Origin: Ruminococcus sp. | Lineage (GTDB): Bacteria > Bacillota > Clostridia > Oscillospirales > Ruminococcaceae | Length of the DNA stretch: 64,000 bases | Reading direction: 5' to 3' | Assembly (NCBI GenBank): GCA_021201755.1 | Contig: JAJQEI010000037.1 | Location: forward strand, 248,001-312,000 | Shown here: positions 20,392-29,672 of the stretch, piece after piece | How positions within the stretch are numbered: position 1 is the first letter of the stretch | Layout of the letters: the number at the start of each line of letters is the position of its first letter | Notes under the pieces: generated by a model | What the model saw: the letters and a program-made list of their open reading frames with translations, nothing else | Told to the model about the DNA's origin: nothing | The model's database searches: none | Translations under genes and position numbers: made by a program

Positions 20392-21977
20392 TCAGTGTAC
20401 AATCGGGATTAACAGCATTCCCGACGCCGTCAGTGCTTCGTCAGACAGGTTATTCTCTTCCATAATGGCGTTCACACTAGTGCGACAGCGTTTTGCAATA
20501 TCCCAAACCTGTTCTTGTTCCACGCCGTAGTAGAGCTTTAATGCATAGTCGCCATCCCGTTCCAGTTTGTTTTCACTGTCTACCTCCAGTTCCGACAGAC
20601 AAGTAAAACGTGCGCAGGGGCAGAGCTGACCCGTGAGGGAAAGGGTCGCTTGTATCGAGATAGTACCATCAGTGGAGAGGTGATAGGTGCTGTCAATCGG
20701 CTGTACCTCCGCTTGCAGCGTGGCGTTTTCGTCTATGCTGGTCTGGTCAACGTAAGATTCAAACGCCTCTTCTTTTTCTAGGAGAAGAAGCGCATCCTCG
20801 CTATCCTTTGCCAGAAGACGACAGCAGAGCATACCGCTGATGCGAATGCGGTTTTGTTCGGGGATCAGCTGTGTATTGATATTCCGCACACTACAGGATA
20901 TGTCGTAGATACACTCCGGCACGGTATCGCCTGGAGGAATCGTCATGGTGCTGGAAAACGTTGCTTGTATGGGAGTCGGTGTCCTGTCCACTTGTAGGGG
21001 AACGGTGGTCTGTTCACAGGGATAGCGTGTAGAAAAGGCGTCCGTCACCAGCTGAACACAGGCGGGTTTTACGGCGGTACAGGAGACGAACAGCTCGATT
21101 TCACACTGCAATAGCGGCTTGCTGCTGACTGGTTTCAGCTCACAGCGTATCACATCAATATCTGCGTGACAGCGATAATTTTCGTCTATCTGGTCTATGT
21201 CGATAATCTGGCTATAAGGGATACTAAATGCCAGATGTTCCAGTCCTGTAGATTCCGGTTCGCTTTCGGTGTCGCTTTTCCAAGCGTAGAGGATGTGAAC
21301 CGCCGCCTCTCCTTTGAGTATTATCTTTCCCGCAAGAATGGATTCTTGGGTATGTTCCAACTGTACGGTTTGCCGAATGATACTGTGTATTGCCGGTTTA
21401 GATGCACCAAGCTCCACCTCTTCATTGAGTATGATCTGTTTTTCTGCATGGCGTTTTTGTGCCGTGTATTCTACGGGGATTTTTTTAGCTGCATATGCAT
21501 CCCGAAAACATCTCGAATCACCTCCTGATGCCGGTCGCCGGTGACTGTAACGGCGATAGCGACTGCACCACGTACTTCTAATCGGCGGGGACTGACCGCA
21601 CGACAGTTCCCATACGTCGTTTTGGGACGAATAGTGATTTGCGGCTGGTCTACTGGACGGGGCAGTTCCACGCTCCGAGAAAACGTCATCTGCTGTGTGA
21701 CACACTGTAAAAAATAGCTGTCGGAACTGCAATAGAGAATCCATATATCGGCACGCAGTTCATAACTGATGCGGTCTGTGCCCAGCGTACGGCGCACCAC
21801 CGTCGGACAGATTTCACAGCCAAACACCCGAAAAACATCCGGTTCGTAGTCCGGCAGAACATAGTCCAGTTCTACGCTCTGTTCCTGTTTTTCATCCAAA
21901 ATCCGCTCGGTGACGGGAACAACCTCCCGATTGATTTTCAAGTCCAATTCCATAGAAACGCCTCCTTTTCGCTCCAT
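20392..21977 (-). pseudogene. sipL: SipL-like spore coat morphogenesis protein (DUF3794 + LysM), frameshifted at T7/A7 tract 21480-21486
   Basis: N-terminal ORF 21471..21977 and C-terminal ORF 20392..21744 overlap in different frames; DUF3794-like repeats, C-terminal LysM (VWDIAKRCRTSVNAIMEENNL); adjacent to spoIVA. Confidence 0.78.
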
Positions 21978-22107
21978 TCTATGCGGTGCAGTAAGTCAAT
22001 AGAACGAACCGCAGAAAAACGGTTTTCCCCTTTCGTCAAACTGCACAAAAAATGGATGAATAATTTTTGCAACTTTCATAAATCTCGTGTTTTCAGTGAA
22101 AAAGTCC

Positions 22108-22136
22108 TTGCAAATTGGACGGGGATTCGGTATAAT
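22108..22136 (+). promoter_or_regulatory. Promoter TTGCAA-N17-TATAAT for the Thr-rich gene
   Basis: Direct reading; leaves a leader of about 250 nt before the ATG at 22396. Confidence 0.6.
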
Positions 22137-22959
22137 AAATACTAGAGGAGTATGTGTGCATGAGGCACATGAAAACGAAGCGTGGTGCGGCGTGGGTGTG
22201 CGTATGGCGGACGGGTGAACGATCCGAAAGCGGTACAATACAAAGCGATAAGGGGGCGCAGAAGCGGCACACGGCGACGGCGAGCGGTTCGGGCTTTTCT
22301 GCACGCATACGGCGTTCGATTTCGAACGCAAAACGACTTCTCTTGTGAAAAAACGAGAGACAACCTAATATTTTTTAGAAAGGAAGAATGATAACATGAA
22401 GATGAAAAAATTCTTTCATCTCTGACGGCTGGTGCAATTGCAGCGACGACTGTTGTCACTGCGGGACTGGCTTCGACAATTATGTCGTGGGCGGATACTG
22501 CGGAATATAATGCAGTTCAATTTCTTGGACTGCAGTTTTATGATAGCAGCGGATCTATATCTTATGGCACTACGGATTCTAATGGCAGTTGGGCTGGTTG
22601 GACTGGTTTTTTAAGCAGTGTTTCTTGTACAATTAATGGAAACGAAACTGACAGTTCATATGTTAGTACAAGCAATAGCTCACAATATGCTTTTGTTAGT
22701 TATAATGTGAATTCGGTTTCTGATTTGACTGATGGTGCAATTGATAGTTTCTCAAGTGATGATGAAATTGTGATTACTTTTACATTGAGCGAGGATTTAA
22801 GCGATACTTACTATGTTGGCGTTTTATATTCGGCATCTACCACTGCTGGTGTTACTACATCTAGTTGGAGTTATGACGCAGATAATGTAATTGCTATTAG
22901 TGAAGCTGGAACTTATACCATCACATATACGATTGATGGTAGCATTGTAAGCTATGAGA

Positions 22960-23100
22960 CACCAAGCACTACTACAACCACCACCGAAGAAACTACAACG
23001 ACAACCAAAAGCACAGAAGACAGCACGGAATCTACAACCACTGAAACGACTACGACGGCTGTGACAGAGACGGTGACGCCGACAACAACAGTTGTTTCTG
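22960..23100 (+). repeat. Thr/Glu-codon low-complexity linker (ACN-rich)
   Basis: STTTTTTEETTTTTKSTEDSTESTTTETTTTAVTETVTPTTT. Confidence 0.9.
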
Positions 23101-23414
23101 GTAGCGATGATTCAGGTAATGACTATAATTACATTGAATTTACTGTTTCCGGTAACGAGGGCGATGTCATTATAGTATATTATACTGTTGATAACTCTGG
23201 CGGTGATACAAGTACTTTGGCGTTTGGCTATTGGACAGTAGATTCGTTTTACGCAGCTGGTGGCTATTGGACAGATACACAACAGAGTTTAGGAAATGGC
23301 GAAGTTTCCAGTTCTTATACATTTGAGGGCGAGGACACAACGCAGGTAGACATCTATTGGCCGAATGCTTCTTATGTATCGAATGTGTACTATATCATAG
23401 CAGATGAGGCGATT

Positions 23415-23785
23415 ACGACAACTACCACGACAACCACAACAACTACCACAACCACAACTACAACAGAGGAAACCTCAACGGAGACTTCCACTGAAACTTC
23501 AACAGAGTCTTCTACGGAATCGTCTACAGAGTCCAGCGAGACCACTACGGAGTCTACCGCTGGTCCGACGAATACAACGACAGACGAAACCACAACGACG
23601 GTTACGAACGATACAACTGGTTCGGACGATACCACGACCTCCAGCGACTCGACTACCACAACTACCGAGTCTACCGCAGGACCGACGAACACGACGGAAA
23701 GCGATACAACCGCTTCCAGCAACACAACCACAGCTTCTACCACTGCAACGACCGCAACGACAACGACAAACGGCGGAACAATGAC
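23415..23785 (+). repeat. Thr/Ser/Glu-codon low-complexity linker
   Basis: TTTTTTTTTTTTTTTTEETSTETSTETSTESSTESSTESSETTTEST... with duplicated STAGPTNTT motif. Confidence 0.92.
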
Positions 23786-25051
23786 TTCGGAAAGCTCGAA
23801 GGGTCTCGGCATTATCTTTGATATTCCAGATATCACGGTGGAAGCTGGCGGAGAATATGTTTTTGCATTTGATGATGATACAATACTGGTAAAAATCACC
23901 AGTGGTGTGGACACGCAAGGTTTCCAATTTGGAATTGATATTCCGGAAGTGACTGCGAAAATGTTGAGTCTAGATACCCAGTATCAGAGTGCAGGTGATG
24001 CCGTTGGAGCAACGGACGAGAGTGATATCAGCATCATCGCAAACATAATAGGGTATTCGAATGAAAGCAGCTATAGTATGTATTTTGCGACAGCTTAGAG
24101 TACTCCTGTGGTGACTTATACTTTTGACGGTGAAACCACATTGTTGGAATTTGTGTCCATGGACATTGCAGATCAGGACACTATTCTCGAGTTGGCAAGC
24201 GAATACGGTCTAACATTAATGAGTGATGGAAACGGTACTTACTATTACTTCCCGATTACTTGGTCAGAACAGGGTACTGTTGCAGGTGATGCAGGCGGTA
24301 CAACTGTTTATAGAAACATTTTTGATTATACCGACGAAAATGGCAATGACATCAGCTGGGAAGATAACGTTGTTACTTGGGACGGCGGTTTCAAGGTGTA
24401 CGTTGATGTAGAAGAAGAATATCCGATTAACTATGAATTGGAAGAAATCTTCGTAAACCCGGGCGATTCTATGGTTTACTATGGCTTCGGTATCATTTCT
24501 GATGGCACGGTAGACGCTACCACATCCGCATTCAAGGGCACAATCCTCTTCCCAGAGGTAACTGCACAGCTGATTGATTTGACGATTGGTACAGATGGTG
24601 TATTTTCAATGACAGATCTGGCGGGCGTGTATAATGCAGAATTCTTAAATGCATATTTGAACGGCGATACCACTTCATCACCGGATGTTCGTTTCGCAAT
24701 GTACATGGGAGATAACTCCACGTTCGATCCGACGACCATGGGCGTGGATACTAGCGGAAACGGATTTGGAACGGTTTTGGATATGCTTTTGGACATTGCT
24801 GACGAGGACACGGTTACGGCTCTGGCAGAAGAGTATGTCAATATGACAGCGATGGAAAGGCTTATTATTCTTTCCCTGTAACATGGCAGGAACAGGGCAA
24901 TGAGGTTGACTGGACCATGGTAAACGGTACGCTGCAGGAAGTAGAGTCTCCTCGATTTGAGTATTTGGCTGCTGATGGCGTAACGAACCTCTTTGGTACG
25001 ACTGTTGGTACGATTGATGGTGCAATCAATGTCTATGTAGACGTGGTAGAA

Positions 25052-25420
25052 ACCACTACTATAACTACCACAACCACAACGGAAACGACTACGACTACAA
25101 CGGAATCAACTACGGAAGCAACAACTACTACCATCACGACAATAGAAGAACCGACGACTACTACGACAACGACGACATCCACAACAGGAACAACGTTGAC
25201 GTTGACGTTTACAACGACGACGACTACTACAACAGGGACAATGTTGACGTTGACGTGTACAACAACAACTACTACGGCAACAACAGCAGGACCTACGGAA
25301 ACGACGACTGAGTCCACGACAGAAAGTATGACTGAGTCTACTACGGAGAGTACAACAGAGAGTATGACTGAAAGTACAACCGAGTCCACAACCGAAACCA
25401 CGACAACAACCGAAGAGCCG
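25052..25420 (+). repeat. Thr-codon linker with ESTTES(M/T)T units
   Basis: TTTTTESTTEATTTTITTIEEPTTTTT...TESTTESMTESTTESTTESMTESTTES. Confidence 0.92.
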
Positions 25421-26074
25421 GTGTTAAAGGTTACCGTGACTGCATTAGTAGGATACTATCTGTCCGTTGACGAACGTGACTTTATCACTGACTTGGGTCT
25501 GGCTTCTGCTACACTGGATGGCGAGGACGTTAGCGATGCCTTGACATTTGTGTACGACGGCGAAACATATGCAACACCGGCTGAATTGTTTAAAGGCGTT
25601 GGTGAAGCTTATACTGCTGTGACTGTGGATGTATACTATGATGGCGCAGCTACCGGCGAGACCATGACGATTTATATTGCAATTAAGGGCGATACAGATT
25701 TGAATGGCGTCGTAAATATTCAGGATGCTTACGCAGTGCAGGTTTACTCTGCTGAGCTTGCTAGTGGTAACTCGTGGAGCTTTACAGGTAATAGCGAAAG
25801 CAAACTTGAGGTTCTAGCATATTTCGTATCTGACGTAGATACAGAATCTCTGAAGGGTCAAAACGATAATACTACTGGAGAGGTTATTAATATCCAGGAT
25901 GCGTATAACATTCAAGTATTCTTCGCAGATATATCTGCTGGTACAAATCTAGAGTGGGATGATCAGATTTCTACCTTGTCTAGCTTGACTGGTTCTTACT
26001 GGGAATGGAAAGCAGCACAGTAAAAAAATGAATTTCAAACATTGTATAGTTGTTTTGATGTTATAAAATGAAAG

Positions 26075-26119
26075 GAATCCACTGGAGGACGTAATCTTTG
26101 CAGTGGATTCTTTTTTTTA
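26075..26119 (+). terminator. Rho-independent terminator after the Thr-rich gene
   Basis: GAATCCACTG ... CAGTGGATTC + T8. Confidence 0.92.
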
Positions 26120-26165
26120 TTTTATTGAAAAACGAAATCTTCACGAAAAAAATATAAAATAGGTA

Positions 26166-26194
26166 TTGCAAAACGTACGAAAATCGAGTATACT
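26166..26194 (+). promoter_or_regulatory. Promoter TTGCAA-N17-TATACT for galK
   Basis: Direct reading. Confidence 0.55.
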
Positions 26195-26307
26195 ATATAA
26201 GGGTATATTGAAATGAGTGGCATCATATGCAAAGATACATGAGAAGAGAGAATTCTTTGGGAGATGGCACTGTATTGACAGTAATTTGAATCAAGGAGGG
26301 ACTGCTA

Positions 26308-27600
26308 TTGAAAAATATTGGAGCGATTCGCCATATGTTGCATTCGGGCGAATTGGATGATAAATTGCTTCAGCTTTGTGTGAATCCGTCGGATTTGCCA
26401 CAGTATCGAGAACGAATCTATCGAATCTTGGATGCTTTTGTAATGAGATTTGGCTCAAATCGGGAGGTTGCGATTTTTTCTGCACCTGGTCGTACGGAAT
26501 TGGGTGGTAATCATACAGACCATCAGCGTGGACACGTTTTGGCGGCCAGTGTCAATCTGGATATTCTTGCTGTGGTCGCAAAACGAGAGGATCGGAAGAT
26601 TCTGGTGCAGTCGAAAGGACATCCGCTGGATGAGATTTCGCTGGATGATTTAGACCCACTCCCAAAATCGCAGGAGGTACACGCAGATCAACTAATTCGT
26701 GGTGTTGTGGCAAGATTTCATCAGCTTGGTGTTTCTATGGAGACGGGATTTGATGCGTATACAATTTCACAGGTAATAAAGGGTTCTGGACTATCTTCGT
26801 CTGCTGCCTTCGAAATACTGATTGGAAATATTTGTAATGCGCTTTATGCGGGTAATCGATTTTCATCAGAAAAGCTGGCTGAAATCGGTCAGTATGCCGA
26901 AAATGTCTATTATCATAAGCCTTGTGGATTAATGGATCAGATGGCGTCTTCTGTCGGTGGCGTTGTCGCTGTGGATTTCCGCAATGAGGCAGCAGTTCAA
27001 GTGAAGCATATTGACTTCGACTTCTCACAGACTGGTTATACTATGTGTATTGTAGATACCGGAGGCAGTCATGCTGATCTGACAGAGGAATATGCTGCGA
27101 TTCCGGCGGAAATGGGCAGCGTTGCCGCTTATTTTGGTAAAAAGGTTCTGTCTGAGGTGTCAGAAGATGCAGTGCATCAGAATCTTCGAAAGCTGCGGAA
27201 AGCTTGTGGCGATCGTGCGGTTTTGCGTGCAATGCATTTTTATAAGGAAGATATTCGTGCCCAAAGTGAGTGTGATGCTTTGGAACGAGGCAATTTTCAA
27301 GCATTTTTACAACTCGTACAATGTTCTGGTGAATCTTCTTATTGTCAGCTGCAAAACGTCTATTCTGCACAAACACCACAGCAGCAGCCTGTGTCCATTG
27401 CTCTGGCTGTTGGCTCTTCTGTGTTAGGTGGACGTGGTGCAATTCGTGTACATGGCGGTGGATTTGGTGGGACGATTCAAGCGTTTGTTCCTACAGTGTT
27501 ACTAACGGAATTTTGTACTGCGATGGAAGAGGCATTAGGAGAAGGTTGCTGTCATATCTTACAGATTCGACCGATTGGTGGAACGACAATTTTAATTTGA
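26308..27600 (+). CDS. galK: Galactokinase
   Basis: FSAPGRTELGGNHTDHQRG, GSGLSSSAAFE, VHGGGFGGTIQAF motifs. Confidence 0.94.
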   Translation: MKNIGAIRHMLHSGELDDKLLQLCVNPSDLPQYRERIYRILDAFVMRFGSNREVAIFSAPGRTELGGNHTDHQRGHVLAASVNLDILAVVAKREDRKILVQSKGHPLDEISLDDLDPLPKSQEVHADQLIRGVVARFHQLGVSMETGFDAYTISQVIKGSGLSSSAAFEILIGNICNALYAGNRFSSEKLAEIGQYAENVYYHKPCGLMDQMASSVGGVVAVDFRNEAAVQVKHIDFDFSQTGYTMCIVDTGGSHADLTEEYAAIPAEMGSVAAYFGKKVLSEVSEDAVHQNLRKLRKACGDRAVLRAMHFYKEDIRAQSECDALERGNFQAFLQLVQCSGESSYCQLQNVYSAQTPQQQPVSIALAVGSSVLGGRGAIRVHGGGFGGTIQAFVPTVLLTEFCTAMEEALGEGCCHILQIRPIGGTTILI

Positions 27601-27643
27601 CTTTAGGCATTATCTGATTGTGATATCGAAAAGGAAGAAAATC

Positions 27644-28657
27644 ATGGGTAAAATTTTAGTGACAGGTGGAACAGGTTTTATAGGGAGTCATGCGTGCGTT
27701 GCATTTTTAAATGCTGGCTATCCGGTTGTCATCATGGACAATTTGTCGAATTCAAAGGTTGAAGCTGTGGCACGCATGGAATTGATTACTAGCAAGCAAG
27801 CACGCTTTTATCAAACGGATACGCAGGATGTAGATGGAATGCGCCAGATTTTTGAAGATAATAAGATTGATGCGGTCATTCACTTTGCCGGTTTAAAAGC
27901 AGTAGGCGAATCTGTACAAAAGCCACTGGCGTATTATGAAAATAATATCAGCGGTACATTAAAACTGTTGCAGGTGATGGAAGAATATCACTGTGAGACA
28001 ATGGTATTTTCCTCTAGTGCGACGGTCTATGGGTGTGAAAATCCTGTGCCATATTTGGAAGATATGCCTACTTCTGCGACGAATCCATATGGGTATACCA
28101 AAGTAATGATTGAACAAATTTTACGGGATATTTGTGTGGCAAATCCGTCTTTCAGTGCTGTTTGTCTGCGGTATTTTAATCCCATTGGCGCACATGAAAG
28201 TGGACTTTTGGGTGAAAATCCCAATGGTATTCCAAATAATCTGGTTCCTTACGTGGCACAAGTTGCTTTAGGAAAGCTGGAAAAACTTCGTATTTTTGGT
28301 AACGATTATGATACGCCTGATGGTACTGGTGTACGGGACTATGTTCACGTGATGGATTTGGCACTAGGTCATGTCGCTGCATTGGAATATGGGCAGAAGC
28401 ATACTGGATTTGAGGCGTTTAACTTGGGCACGGGAAACGGCAGCAGCGTTCTGGACGTAGTACACGCTTATGAAAAAGCCTGCGGAAAATCCATTCCAAT
28501 GGAGATTGTAGAACGTCGTGCTGGTGATATTGCGATTTCTTATGCAGATGCTTCAAAAGCAAAGGAAATGCTCCATTGGGAAGCGGCTTCTGATTTGGAC
28601 AAAATGTGTGCGGACAGTTGGCGTTTTACACTGCAAAATCCAAAAGGACTTTCATAA
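27644..28657 (+). CDS. galE: UDP-glucose 4-epimerase
   Basis: VTGGTGFIGSH, SSSATVYG, NPYGYTK, next to galK. Confidence 0.95.
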   Translation: MGKILVTGGTGFIGSHACVAFLNAGYPVVIMDNLSNSKVEAVARMELITSKQARFYQTDTQDVDGMRQIFEDNKIDAVIHFAGLKAVGESVQKPLAYYENNISGTLKLLQVMEEYHCETMVFSSSATVYGCENPVPYLEDMPTSATNPYGYTKVMIEQILRDICVANPSFSAVCLRYFNPIGAHESGLLGENPNGIPNNLVPYVAQVALGKLEKLRIFGNDYDTPDGTGVRDYVHVMDLALGHVAALEYGQKHTGFEAFNLGTGNGSSVLDVVHAYEKACGKSIPMEIVERRAGDIAISYADASKAKEMLHWEAASDLDKMCADSWRFTLQNPKGLS

Positions 28658-28669
28658 AGGGAGGTTGCT

Positions 28670-29212
28670 ATGTCAGGTAAATTTGGAGATGCCATTGATA
28701 ATTTTTTGATTATCGTTGTTGCAGTTGCTATTGTATTGCTGTTGGTTGTCATGCTTGGCTCTCGTCAGAGTGCCTTTCGACATAAAATCACGGCACTTTT
28801 GGGTGAAAATCCTGCGGAGAAAAAGCGGCAGGCAACAGAATTTAATCGGCAATATTACATTACAGGAGAAAGATCTATGCGAAAGCCAAGCCGTGGGAAA
28901 AATCCACCACAAACAGTCATTGCTGTACTGGTGCAAAAGGTGGACGAACGTCGTCGTACCGTGGATCCTGGCGGTACGATGAAACTATACAATGAATACT
29001 ATGAATTGATTTTTAAAACGAGAAAGGGTGAAATCCTACATATTGTGACCAGTAAGCGAACCTATGTGGAAACACCGTTTCATCAACAGGGACAGTTGAC
29101 ATTTCAAGGGGATCAGTTAATTCGGTTTCAATATTCTGGTGGTGAAGTGGTGGAAAATCCAAAGGCACGCCGTGCGCAGCCAGTGAACGTTTCATCAGGA
29201 AATCGCAAATAA
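28670..29212 (+). CDS. DUF2500-like membrane-anchored protein
   Basis: N-terminal TM; VLVQKVDERRRTVDPGGTMKLYNEYYELIFKTRKGEILHIVTSKRTY. Confidence 0.6.
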   Translation: MSGKFGDAIDNFLIIVVAVAIVLLLVVMLGSRQSAFRHKITALLGENPAEKKRQATEFNRQYYITGERSMRKPSRGKNPPQTVIAVLVQKVDERRRTVDPGGTMKLYNEYYELIFKTRKGEILHIVTSKRTYVETPFHQQGQLTFQGDQLIRFQYSGGEVVENPKARRAQPVNVSSGNRK

Positions 29213-29235
29213 ATTGCCGAAAAAATTACAAAGAA

Positions 29236-29276
29236 AACCTCAAGGGTATATGAAATTCCCTTGAGGTTCTTTTTTT
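29236..29276 (+). terminator. Strong rho-independent terminator
   Basis: AACCTCAAGGG / CCCTTGAGGTT followed by C-T7. Confidence 0.93.
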
Positions 29277-29297
29277 ATGAAAAATGTTGTTGCTTCT

Positions 29298-29651
29298 TTA
29301 GCTACCAAGTTTTAAGACAATGACAGCAGATAAAATGGATAAAAATCCAGCGACCAGTCCTACCACAGATGGCAGTGTGTCGCCTTTTCCAATGGAAAGG
29401 CTAATAAATCCCGCAATCAATGCACAGGCACCTAAAACAATAGCGACAATTTCGGATAAGAAAATCAGTGCTGCGACGCCCAGAATGGATAGACCCAATG
29501 AGACATAACCTAGCATTAACGAAGTCGCTTCTTTTGCAGAACGGACTTTTTTTTCTTTTTTACCCTTTGCCTTTTTTGGTTTTTTTGATTTCTTTGCTTT
29601 TTGCAGTTTCTTTTTTTCGGAATTTTCATCTTCGTTGATAATCACATTCAT
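29298..29651 (-). CDS. Small membrane protein with Lys-rich N-terminus
   Basis: KKKLQKAKKSKKPKKAKGKKEKK then hydrophobic helices. Confidence 0.65.
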   Translation of the reverse strand: MNVIINEDENSEKKKLQKAKKSKKPKKAKGKKEKKVRSAKEATSLMLGYVSLGLSILGVAALIFLSEIVAIVLGACALIAGFISLSIGKGDTLPSVVGLVAGFLSILSAVIVLKLGS

Positions 29652-29672
29652 GATATACCTCCTGTTTGAGGA

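Larger units (their letters stand above)
22396..26023 (+). pseudogene. Very large secreted Thr-rich modular protein with C-terminal dockerin-like repeats; two frameshifts and one in-frame TAG
   Basis: Signal peptide recovered after a +1 correction (MKMKKILSSLTAGAIAATTVVTAGLAS); ORFs 22482..24098, 24108..24881, 24917..26023 form one product; Thr-rich linkers; GDTDLNGVVNIQDAYAVQVYSA and GEVINIQDAYNIQVFFADISAG. Confidence 0.8.

Noticed and set aside
22154-22391. Short plus-strand ORFs in the Thr-rich gene leader
   Set aside because: Overlapping ORFs in several frames within a GC-rich structured leader; no clear RBS or protein family.
23415-23470. CRISPR-like or tandem-repeat array
   Set aside because: Repeats are coding ACN microsatellite-type Thr linkers without spacers.
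23390-23914. Long minus-strand ORF rich in valine (and 25033..25401 minus)
   Set aside because: It is the antisense reading of ACN threonine-codon repeats; the composition explains it and there is no RBS or family signal.
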